DNA of 64,000 nt, taken from contig NC_067473.1 in NCBI RefSeq assembly GCF_947179515.1, positions 86,442,350-86,506,349 of the forward strand, read 5' to 3'. Of this stretch, positions 10,169 to 21,395 are shown piece after piece. The first letter of the stretch is position 1, and each line of letters begins with the position of its first letter. The notes beneath the pieces are model-generated. The model was not told the DNA's origin. It searched no databases and saw only the letters and a program-made list of their open reading frames with translations. The stretch is from Apodemus sylvaticus. Its lineage: Eukaryota; Chordata; Mammalia; Rodentia; Muridae. The position numbers and the translations under genes were made by a program.

Positions 10169-10184
10169 CTCCTCTATTTTTTTT

Positions 10185-10490
10185 AGGGAAGTTATTTATG
10201 TCTTTTGTAAAGTCTTCTGTCATCATCATTAGAAGTGATTTTACATTTGAATCTTGCTTTTCTGGTGTGATGGTGTATCTAGGACTTTCTATGTTGGGAG
10301 AATTGGGTTTTGATGATGCCATGTTACCGTAGTTTCTGTTGCTTTTTCTCTTATGCTTGCCTCATGCCATCTGATTATCTATTGTGCTACCTTCCCTCAC
10401 TATATCTGACTGGACGCTGTCCTTTCTATGATCCATGTTGTGTCAGAACTCCTCAGAGTCCTGTTTATCAGGCAAGGGAAACATAAGAGT
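10185..10490 (-). mobile_element. Host L1 (antisense), ORF1 N-terminus and 5' UTR
   Basis: Resumes right after the 16-bp duplication. The minus strand encodes the start of ORF1 (the region with SPNSPN-like and TPEKQDSN-like words, about 10220-10320) and then 5' UTR. The right limit is uncertain. This is the 5' end of the L1 whose pieces begin at 1047. Confidence 0.7.
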
Positions 10491-12714
10491 TAAGGGACTG
10501 AGGGCTTACATCAAAGTCTCAAATCAGCAAAGCCTAGGCAATGTGTAACAGAGTAGAAGTGCCTGCAAGGAGGCTCTGAGACGTTATATGAAGCAGTGAA
10601 AGGGAATCATAAGTTAGGGAGTATTTATAATGGAAAAACATGAGGGTTCTAGGAGAAATGCAGGCATGGAATGAAGCTAGTCTAAGAGAGAGACAATTCA
10701 TTTTGCTAAGACTAGATCTATAATATTGGGATTTCACAAACCTATCAGAGTCCAGGTTATGGTACCAAGAACCCAGAATCCTGGGGTGAAGGAGCTTGTG
10801 ATTTGCTTGTCTGGATTCCAGCCTTACTTTAGTCCAGATTTTCCTCCAAATGCCCTCATACCTCCTGGGTAGAGTAAGAATGTCTACTCTGTATACTGGG
10901 AGTTCACAGATTACTTTTTGGTTTTCAGAGACTCACAGTTTAGAAATGATCTTGCATATCAGAAGAAATTTTTACATACCACTTTTTAATAGATAGTAGA
11001 GATAAATGTTTTGATTTTCACATATGAACTAAAAGTGATTTTAGCTCATGAGATTCCTGTGAGCCTTTGATGACCAGGAATAGAACTTTAGGTCTTAAAG
11101 TAATATTTCTGTATCCTAAATGGACAAAGTGTAGTGGTATGATGCATAACTTTGACAGGATTTAGAACACCAATGCAATGCATCTCTGAATGTGTATTTC
11201 AAGAGAATTGTAGTTAAAATTGGAAGATGCCATCTGAGACTGAAGTAAAGGGAGAGAATGAGTAACACTTAGTCTCTCTGCCCCCTGGTTCAGATACAAT
11301 GCAATGAACTTCTGGAGAAAGTATCCTTCTTTACCTGCTTGATAAGACTGTATCGCCAAAAATCAGGAAAGACAAGAAACTTTTCTTCCTCAAGCTACTT
11401 ATTTTTTCAAAATACTGAACTTTTAGTTCACTGAAAAGTTATCTCTGTCTCAAGGCAATAATACAAAAAAAGTAGACAACAAAAGAAAACACCTGGCACC
11501 ATCCTCTGACTTCTGCTTGTGTGACTGTGAACTCCCAGACCTGCAGCACCTACAACTCAGACAAACACTGTGTTTGATAGCAAACGTTTATTGTGTAGGT
11601 TTGACACAGAACAAAATTAAGCCTTTTACTCATAGAAAAGTGTTGAACAGTTAGGAGCTATCTTTCAAATGTCAGTTACGGCACAGGCTAGATTGTGCTT
11701 TGCAGCCCAGCTTCAGTCAGTTACTTGAAGGAGTGTAAGGTATAACAGAGTCTTTCACACAAAAACATAGGCAATGACAGGCCACTCAAGGGAAAGACAG
11801 GGAAATGAGCCTTGCAGTCAGCTCCTTGGTTCCAACAAGTGGTTTCAGAAGAGTTCCATTGGCTTATTGACTAAAGCCATAAAGTAACAGTTTACATAAA
11901 AAGTTACATAAAAAGTAACATGTTTTGCTATTGGTTATATTTAATCTTAACTTGTATACATTGGAATTTGAAAATTATTTTTGTCAGATATTAATTTGTA
12001 GATTATCTTGAAAAGCAAATTATGTAAATAAATTGAGAGCTGCTGGTAAGTCTGCAAGTCCCGCTCCCCCAATTCTTATGCAGCCATACTATTACCCTTA
12101 GTAATAATAGAAGGACACAAACTTGCGAAGGAGAAAGTCTATTGTGCCACCAAAGTGAGGAAGTATTATTTTGAACACATAAGGAAACTCAGGCATCATC
12201 TACATGACTTCAAGGTTGAGGTGCTTAGAACACAGAAGACTTTTAAAGCACACCCATTATTCATGCCCTTGATGAATGAGTTATCTCCTAACAAAATAAT
12301 TTAATTATATGAGCAGATCACTGTGTGCTACCTAAATCTGAGGGTTAGGCTTGGGAAATAAGTGCGTGGTCTTTTTTAATGAGTACTACCTCCTATATGT
12401 CAGTGCTATGACACTACAAAGCTGAGCAATCATAGTGATAGTTGCAGTTTGGATAAAGGATGCTAAAATTCAAAAGGCAAGACCAGGCCTGGTGGGTGGC
12501 AGCAGCTGCAACAGCAGCAGTGGCTCATCCAGAGGAAGGGCCATCAGCAATGGAACAAAGAGTCCAGGCAGGCCCTGTGCCCACTACCACTGACCATCGC
12601 TGGCCAGTCGGGATGCAAGCAGCAGTGGATTTACAGCACCTTTCACCGCACAGAAGCCACATCAGAAATCTGCTTCCCACCAGTCAGTTATGATAGACTC
12701 TCCACCATCTTGGT
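10491..12714. other. Unassigned DNA
   Basis: No recognisable gene, exon, tRNA or young repeat. The minus strand at 11583-11596 carries AATAAACGTTTGC in a setting that could be the end of an old LTR. A direct repeat of 'ataaaaagttac' lies at about 11897-11920. The stretch 12470-12714 is more GC-rich and may be an upstream extension of the L1 promoter that follows. Confidence 0.4.
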
Positions 12715-13511
12715 TCTCGGATGCCAGAGAGATCAGACAGCCTTAGGTATGCAAACATAACCCGAGGCCAACATCACAGGGGGTCTAAGCCAGACAGGCA
12801 TTGGCCTGCACCCAGGCACTGGGCTTTTCGGGGGACCATCGTTGTGCCAACACAGCCAGGAAGTTGTTTGGCCACGCTAGCGTGTGCAATTTTGGCTACA
12901 GAACTCCAGAGAGTTCTAGCAGGCAAAGTCAGCTAACAGTCATAGCCCGAGGCTAACATAGTGGGAGTCGAAGCCTGACAGGCCTTGGACTGCACCCAGG
13001 CCCTGGGCTACTTGGTGGGCCATCTGTGTGCCAACCCAGCCAGGAGGTTGTTAGCCCAGCAGACTCTCCCAGCACTTTCAGGGAGCGCACCATGCCACCA
13101 TCCTGGCCACCTGACAGAACCAGTTAACACTCATAGCCCGAGAGGAAATTTGCTCAGGCCTTGGCCTGTTAGGCTTTTGCCAAGACTTGGGTCCTGAGCA
13201 TCTAGGCTAGCCTTGTGTGCGCCAACCCAGTTGGGAGTTCGTCTGCCCAGCAGAGTGATCATCACTCAGAAAAGGTTCTTTATCATACACCATCAGAACT
13301 CCCTGAAGGAGCAAACGGGTACCACTTGATTCACAGAGACAATCTGAGGCAAGGCACACTAGGGCTCCAAGGGCACCCAAGAGGAGGACAGCACATCACC
13401 AATCTGTGACAGGGGAAACCCAGCCACCCATTGTTGCAGAAATAGCCCTATAGCCTCACAGGAGGCTCAAACACGAGCCAGAGATAAGACCAACAAAAGC
13501 CAGAAAACAAG
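12715..13511 (+). promoter_or_regulatory. L1 copy A 5' UTR with tandem promoter monomers
   Basis: Three copies of a unit of about 190 bp, anchored by 'cataacccgaggccaacat' (12755), 'catagcccgaggctaacat' (12941) and 'catagcccgag' (13132), spaced 186 and 191 bp, followed by unique 5' UTR and an ORF1 start at 13512. Monomer arrays are the promoters of several rodent L1 families. The last monomer is shortened. The units have diverged, which argues against current activity. Confidence 0.8.
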
Positions 13512-14745
13512 ATGGCAAAGGGCAAACATAGGAATGCTACTAACAGAAATCTAGGCAATATGGCAGCATCTGAACCAAACTTTCCAACATCAGTAAGTCC
13601 TGGTTGCACCAACACACCAGAAAAACAAGATTTGGATTTAAAAATCACTGGTCATGATGCTGCTAGAAAAACACAAAAAGGACATAAATGAATCTCTTAA
13701 AGAAATACGGGGGAACAGGAATAAGCTAGAAACCCATATAATGAAAACACAAAAATCACTTAAGAAATTCAAGAGAATAAGGCTCAAGAGATAGAAGCCA
13801 ATAAAAAAGAAATGCAAAAAAAAAAAAAGAAAGAAAGAAAGAAAAAGAAGTGCAAGAGAAAGTGAGTAAAATGGCAGAAGTCATGAAAGAGGAAACACAA
13901 AAATCTCTTAAAGAATTAAAGGAAAACACAAACAAATGAAGGAACTGAGAAAAACCATCCTGGATCTAAAATCAGAAGTAGAAACAACTAAGAAATCACA
14001 AAGGAAGACAAATTTGGAGATAGAAAACCTTGAGAAGAAATCAGGGGCCATAGATGCAAATATCAACAACAGAATACAAGAGATGGAAGAAAGAATCTCA
14101 GATGCCAAAGTTACCATAGAAACCATTGACTCAACAGTCAACGAAAATACAAAATGCAAAAAGCTTGTATCCCAGAACATCCAGGAAATCCAGGACACAA
14201 TGAGAAGACCAAACCTAAGGATTATAGGTATAGATGAGAGTGAAGATTTACAACTGAAAGGGCCAGCAAATATCTTCAACAAAATTATGGAAGGAAACTT
14301 TCCCAACTTAAAGAGAGAGATGCCCATGAATATACAAGAAGCCTAAAGAACTCCAAACAGACTGGACCTGAGCAGAAATACCTCTCATCACATAATAATC
14401 AAATACCCAAAAGCACTAAACAAAGAAAGAATATTAAAGGCAGTAAGACAAAAAAGGCAAGTAAATATGAAGGAAGACCTATCAGAATCACACCAGACTT
14501 CTCACTAGAGACCATGAAAGCTAGAAGATCCTGGGCGTATCTCATGCAGACTCTAAGAGAGCACCAACGTCAGCTAAGACTACTATACCCAACAAAACTC
14601 TCAATCACCATAGATGGAGAAAACAAGATATTCCATGACAAAACCAAATTTACACAATACCTTTCCACAAACCCAGCTTCAATAATAGGAATAATAGGTA
14701 GAAAACTCCAATACAAGGAGAGAAACTACACCCTGGAAAAAGCAA
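13512..14745 (+). pseudogene. L1 copy A ORF1, broken
   Basis: ORF1 normally encodes an RNA-binding trimer with a coiled coil, an RRM and a C-terminal domain, acting as a nucleic-acid chaperone of the L1 particle. ATG at 13512 begins the Lys/Arg-rich N-terminus. An A/GAAA expansion at about 13809-13850 and frameshifts break the coiled coil. The longest clean frame (13936-14346) holds the rest of the coiled coil (EIENLEKK, MEERIS) and the RRM start (RRPNLRIIGI). The C-terminal domain continues in another frame at 14514-14783 (MKARRSW, FTQYLSTNP). Confidence 0.85.
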
Positions 14746-14811
14746 GATATTTACCTTCTTTCATCAAACCCAAAAGAAAATAACCACTCAAATATAAAAA
14801 TAACATCAAAA

Positions 14812-16563
14812 ATGACAGGAAGTAATAATCACTATTCCTTAATATCTCTTAACATCAATGGAATCAATTCTCCAATAAAAACAGATAGACTAACAGACGG
14901 GATACATAAACAGGATCCTACATTTAGCTGCATACAGGAGACACACCTCAGTGTCAAAGACAAAAACTACCTTAGAGTAAAAGGCTGGAAGACAATTTTA
15001 CCAGCCAATGGTCTCTGGAAACGAGCCAGAGTAGCCATTCTAATATCATATAAAGTGGACTTTCATCCTAAAGTCATCAAAAGAGACACAGAAGGACACT
15101 TCTTGCTGGTCAAAGGAAAAATCCACCAAGAAGAACTTTCAATTCTGAACATCTATGTGCCAAATGCAAGGGCACCCTCATTCATAAAAGAAACTTTACT
15201 AAAGCTCAAAGGATACATTGCACCTAACACAATAATTGTGGGTGACTTCAACACTCCACTCTCGTCAATGAACCAATCAGAAAAACAGAATCTAAACAGG
15301 GACACAGTAAAACTAATTGAAGCTTTGGACCAATTGGATTTGGCTGATATTTAAAGAACATTTTACCCTAAAGGAAAAGAATATACCTTTTTCTCAGCAC
15401 CTCATGGTACCTTTTCCAAAATCGACCATATAATTGGTCACAAGACAGACCTCTCCACATACAAGAAGATCGAACTAATCCCATGCCTCCTATCAGATCA
15501 CTATGGTGTAAGAGTGGTTTTCAATAGCAACAAAAACAACAGAAAGCCCACATACACATGGAGGCTGAACAATACTCTATTCAATGACACCTTGGCCAAA
15601 GAAGAAATAAAGAAATCAGAGACTTTTTAGAATTTAATGAAAATGAAGGCACAACATAACCAAATCTTTGGGACACAATGAAAGCAGTGCTAAGAGGAAA
15701 ATTCATAGCTCTAAGTGCCTCCAAAAAGAAAATAGAGAGAGCATACACTAGCAGCTTAATGACATACCTGAAAGCCCTGGAACAAAAAGAAGCCAATTCT
15801 CCCAGGAGGAGTAGAAGAAAGGAAATCATCAAACTCAGGGCTGAAATCAATCAAGCAGAAACAAAGAGAACCATACAAAAATCAACGATTCCGGGAGCTG
15901 GTTCTTTGAGAAAATGAACAAGATAGATAAACCCTTGGCCAGATTGAGCAAAGGACACAGAGAAAGTATCCAGATTAACAAAATTAGAAATGAAAAGGGG
16001 TGATATAACAATAGAAACTGAGGAAATTGGAAAAATCATCAGATCCTACTACAAAAGCCTATACTAAACACAACTGGAGAATCTGGAGGAAATGGACAAT
16101 TTCCTTGATAGATACCAAATACCAAAATTAAATCAGGACCAAACAGTCCCATAACCTCTAAAGAAATAGAAGGGGTCATAGAAAGTCATCCAACTAAATA
16201 AAAGCACAGGACCAGATGGTTTCAGTGCAGAATTCTATCAGACCTTCAAAGAAGACCTAACACCAATACTCTTCAAACTATTCCACAAAATAGAAACAGA
16301 AGGAACACTACCCAATTCCTTCTACAAAGCCACAATTAAGCTGATACCAAAACCACATAAAGATCTACCAAAAAAGAGAACTTCAGACCAATTTTCCTTA
16401 TGATCATCGATGCAAAAATACTCAATAAAATTCTTGCCAACCGAATCCAAGAACACATAAAAACAATCATCCACTATGATCAAGTAGGCTTTATCCCAGG
16501 GATGCAGGGTTGGTTCAATATATGGAAATCCATCAATGCAGTCCACTACGTAACCAAACTCAT
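14812..16563 (+). pseudogene. L1 copy A ORF2, nonsense-mutated and truncated in RT
   Basis: ORF2 encodes an endonuclease and reverse transcriptase. The start MTGSNNHYSLISLN at 14812 is typical. Endonuclease residues visible in order: Asn in LNINGIN, Glu in CIQETHLS, Asp and Asn in VGDFNTP, Asp in KIDHI and the SDH motif near 15495. A stop at 15352-15354 (DI*RTF) replaces a tyrosine codon by one base. Further frameshifts follow near 15613 and 16000. The copy stops in the RT domain at about 16563, where a G-run joins it to ERV copy 3; RT catalytic motifs and the 3' end are lacking. Confidence 0.85.
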
Positions 16564-16577
16564 GGGGGGGGGGGGGT

Positions 16578-17440
16578 GAAGCCTGTCTGGAAGCTTGTGA
16601 GAGGCTGCTTAGAAGATCAAAGATGTTACAAGGCCCTCGAGAACTGCCAAAGCACTCTAGAAATGCTCAAAGAAGAAAGGTCAGATAAAGCTAAAAGCGA
16701 AAATGGGGATAAGAGACAGTCTCTATATCCTAGCCTCAGGGACTTAGAGGAGATGGAATTGGAAGATTCTGATAGTGAAGGAGAGATTCAGGCTCTTGTG
16801 AGTCAGTTAGAGAGGGCGGCCATTAAAAGGAAAAAGAAAATCAAGAACAAAGAACAGATGCCCTCTAAGGTGCCAGACAGACACTCCGCTCTGCCACCCC
16901 CGCCTTCTTATCAGGAGGGCACTTCTTCAGTGTGCCCCCCCCCGTACTTTCTGGGCTCTCCTTTTGCCCGGAAGTCTGGGGGCTGGTGTGCATGGAGCTC
17001 TCTTTGGCTTATCCAGTGCTCCAGAATCTGGCAGGACCCATGCTGAAACAGCTCATACTGGAACAGTGTACAAAGGAGTGTAGAGAGGCTATAACTCCCT
17101 ATAAAAATAAAGGAATGGAGGAATGGATGAAGGTGTGTAGGGACCTGGGGGGACCACTGACTAACACAGGTCTTGCTGCAGCTGTGGTACAGCTAAAACA
17201 AGGCAAGAGGTCACAGCCAAGAGCATGTTTTAAATGTGGCAAGATGGGGCACCTTAATACCAGTGCCCTAAGAGAGGAAATCCGGCTACTGCCGATGGTC
17301 CTCCACGCCCTGGACAGCCAGGGCTGTGTCCAAGATGCAAAAAGGGGAACCATTGGGCTAATGAATGCCGCTCAGTCAAAGATGCCCAAAGACGGCCATT
17401 TAACCTTGGCTATAGAGGCACTCGGCCAAAAAACTCATGG
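16578..17440 (+). pseudogene. gag: gag remnant of ERV copy 3
   Basis: The first frame (to 17046) has the end of a matrix-like region, an acidic patch (LEDSDSEGE), a Lys-rich run and a PPPPSY motif, which in retroviruses recruits host budding factors. A frame change near 16930 leads to a capsid C-terminal part (about 16990-17210) and the nucleocapsid: knuckle 1 starts CFKCGKMGHL near 17227 but lacks its last Cys; knuckle 2 (CX2CX4HX4C, about 17329-17370) lies in another frame. The capsid N-terminal half is deleted. At least three frameshifts make this non-functional. Confidence 0.8.
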
Positions 17441-17630
17441 AAATTGTTTCCCGGTCTTTTTAGTGCTAACAAAACTTTTGATATTCCCTATTTACCTTTA
17501 GATAGAGAATTAACTAAAATAGGTGAAAATAGAAATATGACCTTGCCTGGTAGCCTATGCTTTGCTTTTGGAGATAATATGTTACCTGATGGCTCAGGTT
17601 GGCCCGAGAGTAGTGGTGTTTACAACTAAT
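17441..17630 (+). pseudogene. Possible env SU fragment of ERV copy 3
   Basis: A 61-codon frame at 17444-17629 with two N-glycosylation sequons (NKT, NMT). It follows gag directly, with no pro or pol between. An envelope surface origin is inferred from the sequons and the TM downstream; a gag C-terminal tail is the alternative. Confidence 0.35.
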
Positions 17631-17639
17631 AGATCACAA

Positions 17640-19040
17640 CCAGTTACAGATTTCTTTGTTCCTTCTCCACCAGCTCCCTCTTACAAAGCATCCATCAGGA
17701 TGTGAGTTAGCTTCAGCTGTTTTGCTCCCACTTTCTAGATTTCTATAAGATATAAATCTCAGTTTTTCCATTTCAAAACAGGATAATAACAGATGTTGAA
17801 GCCACTTTACATACAAGGTTCTTGTCAATACAAATTAAAAACATACATATATAAACATTATAAATGATATTATTAACATTTATAAAACTATTATTATCCC
17901 AATGACCACATGGTGGCTCACAACCACCTATGATGAAATCTAACGCCCTCTACTCATGTGTCTGAAGACAAGTACAATATACTTATTTATAATTTAATCT
18001 TTAAAAAGGTGCCTGGACAGGACCCTTTGGGACAAGACACATAAAGTTTGTATCCGAAAGAGGGTATATAGAAACATTCAGATATACAAGCACATTTACT
18101 ATTTATATCATCAAAAAGGTAATGGCTTAAAAAACAATTTTATATTTTTATGTACATCAAATTATAAAGATTTGTTCTTGATGTACTCAATTTCTACTTC
18201 TACCACATAGTGATGTTGATTCTAGAGGACTTAATTAACTTTTACAGATAATTGATACTCATATTTCTAATTTAAAAAATTGAAATATGTACATATAACT
18301 ATGATTCATTTTGGGGCATTCTAGTTGGAGCCGCTCTAGCAAAGGGCAACTACTGCATATGTTATGATATATACTTGGTGTTCCAACTTAGATTGGAACA
18401 AACAATAAAACTGGCCATTTAATGAATAAAGGCTATTCATTTGAGATATCTTTAACAATCTGATTCTTTGTTATCCTCAGGATGAGATAATATAAAACAT
18501 TTTTATAAAACAAAACAATATCTTCTTAAAAAAAGAAAAACAGAGGGGAAATGATATCCCTGTGCATATAATTTAAATTATGCATATATATTTTAAGGCA
18601 TATATATTTTTAAGAAAAATTTAAAATTTAGATGCCAAGTATGCCTAGATGAGATAGAAGAATTAATTCACTTATTGGTATTGCTGTTGTCCTCAAGATA
18701 GATTAATAATGTTTCTTAGATATGCCTGAGGTTGTATTTCCTAATATGATCTTTATAGCCTCTGCATAAAAATACTCTTGATTTTCATAGATGGCTCTTC
18801 TGAAGGAAGATCTAGATATCTTATTTATAATCAACAGGTGGCTATAAAAACATCTGGGCTCAGCTCACTTAGCAGAGCTGACAATGATATTAAATGTTTT
18901 TCAACTTATAAATTATACTTTTAATCCTTTTACAATTTGCTTGTATGTTGCAAAATTTGTCCTTTATTGGAAACCCATGGCATGTTTAATTTTAATATGC
19001 CATCAGGATCTTTGTCTTCACTATTGTAAAACAATGTCCT
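17640..19040 (+). mobile_element. AT-rich non-coding module of ERV copy 3
   Basis: No frame. 18160-18690 matches the reverse complement of about 4130-4570 in provirus copy 2, so two elements with different LTRs share it. Copy 3 carries extra DNA at about 18395-18500 relative to copy 2. A truncated SINE sits at 17891-18008. Confidence 0.7.
17891..18008 (+). mobile_element. Truncated B2/B3 SINE
   Basis: The 3' half of a B2-type SINE in sense orientation: 'ccacatggtggctcacaacca' region, the 'gtgtctgaagaca' block, and an A-rich end at 18003-18008. The tRNA-derived half with the pol III boxes is missing. Confidence 0.75.
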
Positions 19041-19047
19041 AACTGCC

Positions 19048-19701
19048 ATGTCCCTCACTGCTGTGGGAGCTACTGCTGCGGCTGTTGCTATGAGCCAATT
19101 GGTACAGACGGCTCATGCCCTGAGTAATCTGTCATCTAGCGTTGCTTATGCGATTGATGTACAATCGAGCCTTAATGGTCAACTGAAAGCAGGTTTAACG
19201 GTTATAAACCAAAGAATTGATTTAGTACAAGAACAAATTGAGACCTTGTGGCAGCTAGCTCAATTGGGATGTCAGTAGAAGTATTCTAGTTTATGTATTA
19301 CCAACATTCAGTATGAGAATTTTACAAGAGCTGCGAGTTTGTCTAAACAAATGTCTAAGTATCTTTTAGGAAATTGGACTGGTGAATTTGACGCCCTGAT
19401 GGACCAACTCTGTATGGCCATCGTGACCGTGAATTCCACTCGAGTGGATGTGTCTTTGGCTGAAGGACTGTCATCATAGATCAGCTCGGCGTTGAATCAT
19501 CTAAAGGAGTGGGCGGGACTTAGAGCCCTTGCTGTTCTCATGATTTTAATAGCATTTGCTTGCCTGTGGTGTATCTGTAGGATGAGGTTTGTCCAACAGA
19601 AACAGGCCACAATGATGGTGCAGGCACTCATAGATATTGAAGACATATCTATGCGACTCATAGATATAGACAGTGCTCCCAGGCCTGGCTGGCAGCCTTA
19701 A
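19048..19701 (+). pseudogene. env: env TM remnant of ERV copy 3
   Basis: One frame with two internal stops (TAG at 19276-19278 and 19477-19479). In order: a hydrophobic Ala-rich fusion-peptide-like start (LTAVGATAAAVAM), heptad repeats (about 19120-19260), a paired-Cys loop spanning the first stop, an NST sequon, a membrane span (LAVLMILIAFACLWCIC, about 19525-19580) and a short tail. TM subunits anchor the envelope and drive fusion; this copy cannot make a full one. No gene for an intact SU precedes it. Confidence 0.85.
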
Positions 19702-19971
19702 AGGCCTAATAAGATTTATATGCTCAAGATGGCGAGGCTAAGCACTGCACTCAGGGGACCATGATTGATGAGCCCTTGAGGGGAGCACGTTTGACTGCAT
19801 ATGGGTTGGTACCCCAGAACCCGTCCCTGAGCAAAAGATACTGGACGGGTTTGACGAAATCCATTGGGCTGATGGCTCAAACGGACATAGAAACAAAGTC
19901 CATAAGTCCACTCGATGAGCTGAGAACATCAGGGGTCAGACCTCTACTCTCGCCTGATAGCATGTTTAAAA

Positions 19972-19986
19972 TAAAAAAGGGGGAAC
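19972..19986 (+). other. Polypurine tract of ERV copy 3
   Basis: A run of A then five G then AAC directly before the LTR start TGTAGG at 19987. Confidence 0.75.
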
Positions 19987-21395
19987 TGTAGGAAGCTGCT
20001 AAGTGCTACACCTTAAAGTTTCTGCTTCTGTCCCCTCGCTGGCAGAAGGCCCTTGAGTATTTAGAAAGCCTGCTGCTTCTTGCCCCTTCCGCATAGAGAC
20101 AGCCTACCAGCAGGTCCCACGGGGCTTAACCTGATTTGATCTTGGGACTGCCACTGACTGACCTAGCCGGGGGAGTCACGACCGAGGGAAAGTCAGGGCT
20201 TTGGTATTCAGGAAGGCACAGGTTCGGTGAGATGACAGACAGACACACCAGAGAGCAGTTTGAATCTGCTGCAACTTTACTTTTTAGTCAGGCATATTTA
20301 TAATACATTGAGGAACAGATCGAGGTTGGCACACCTCCAGAAACACTCAAACAATTACTAAACAAGATACATTTCCATGTTAATTAGAACAGCAAGTAGA
20401 CATGAGATGATGCCCACAGGAACTCTTATTCTATGAACCGTGATCAAAAGCAAACTATGATCATGAACCTCAGATATATAGTGTTAGATTCTAACTTGTG
20501 GTTACTTATTAAAGTTGTGTTAATAATCAACAGGAGAACTTGGGCCTTCAGACCAATTTGTATGCTTAAAACCTTCTTCTGTCATCAAAAGTCAAAATGC
20601 TTTAAAAATGAACACATATACATTACAAGAGCCTTCTCTACTGCCTTAGACAGCAAACACCACGGTGGTCTGGCTCAAGCTAATCTATGTCCATAATCTC
20701 AAGAAAATTATAGGACCTTCTAACCTTCAATGATTTTTATCCATCTATTACCTTCTTATCATAAGTACCTGTATAAAGCAATAGCTCATCAGTAGTCCTA
20801 TACTTTTTCATATCGTTTTTCTTCCTGCTGCAAACTATTCATTACTACCTTTACTAAGGCTAGTAATAAAGACAGACCCTGTTAAAAAGCATTCCAAGGC
20901 TTTCTTTCACTAAGGTTCAACATGAGTTCATTGAGTTTAGGACTGGAAGCAGTAGGTGTAATCGCCACATCCTCTTTTTCCTTCCACTGGAATACCAAGT
21001 TCTCCTGTATCAATTAACCAGCTTGTAGGCTGGGATCGATCTGTATAAAGAATTAAGAGTAGGAAGAAGAAAGACACAGTGCAAAACCCATAACACAGGA
21101 AGCACAATATCTTTAGAGAACATCAAGGCCTTTTCTTAGGCCAGAGGTGGGCACACTGCCAGGGACCTCCAGGGAGCCTAGCCCCGAGGGGCATTTTTCT
21201 CCCGTCTGCCTTAATGATGTACTGTCATGTCACACAGAGGACACTGGAGTTGGTATGGCATGGGACAGCATAAAAAGGGTTGGTGGGCACTCCCCAGAAG
21301 AAGAAGCTTTGTTCAAGGCTCCCGAATAAACTGCTTAGAGGAAGAAAACTACCTGGCGTAGCGTTATCTCTTGCTGGACAAGGGGGGTCGCGACA
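19987..21395 (+). mobile_element. 3' LTR of ERV copy 3, split by another LTR
   Basis: Starts TGTAGGAAGC after the polypurine tract and ends GTCGCGACA at 21395, next to antisense L1. Near the right end: a TATA-like CATAAAAAGG at about 21268 and AATAAA at 21325-21330. At 1.4 kb it is far too long for one LTR, because about 1 kb of unrelated antisense LTR-like DNA lies between roughly 20150 and 21153. Confidence 0.7.
20150..21153 (-). mobile_element. Antisense LTR-type insertion inside the LTR of ERV copy 3
   Basis: The left part reads, on the minus strand, like an R-U5 end (CTCTCTGGTGTGTCTGTC...; about 20160-20290). The heptamer ACTGCCA occurs at both borders (about 20143 and 21154) and could be the target duplication. 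Termini are not clean TG...CA, so exact limits and family are uncertain. Confidence 0.5.

Larger units (their letters stand above)
7600..10184 (-). mobile_element. L1-made, 5'-inverted retrocopy of a gammaretrovirus-like transcript
   Basis: The insertion (7621-10168) is flanked by CTCCTCTA plus eight T at 7600-7615 and 10169-10184, a 16-bp duplication rather than the 4-6 bp of retroviral integration. Its left edge is a T13 run (7608-7620), a poly(A) tail on the minus strand, starting 20 bases after AATAAA. The LTR copy stops at that point with no U5. The left part is antisense (R-U3 and the polypurine tract); the right part is integrase in sense orientation, as expected from L1 twin priming. 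The plus strand at the site (TTTT/A) fits L1 endonuclease. A later L1 (8458-9817) split the integrase. Confidence 0.8.
16564..21395 (+). mobile_element. ERV copy 3, class II-like, pol-less, 5'-truncated
   Basis: Order: gag remnant, a short possible env SU piece, about 1.4 kb of AT-rich non-coding DNA, env TM, polypurine tract, 3' LTR. There is no 5' LTR, primer site, protease, RT or integrase. The left edge is fused to L1 copy A at a G12 run (16565-16576). The gag late motif, two zinc knuckles and the TM pattern place it in the betaretrovirus/IAP-like group. It shares its non-coding module with provirus copy 2. Confidence 0.8.

Noticed and set aside
11575..11660. Antisense AATAAA with LTR-like surroundings
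   Set aside because: No TG...CA borders or duplication found; too weak to call.
12755..13140. Regularly spaced repeats resembling an array
   Set aside because: Spacing of about 190 bp and position before ORF1 identify them as L1 promoter monomers, not CRISPR or satellite.
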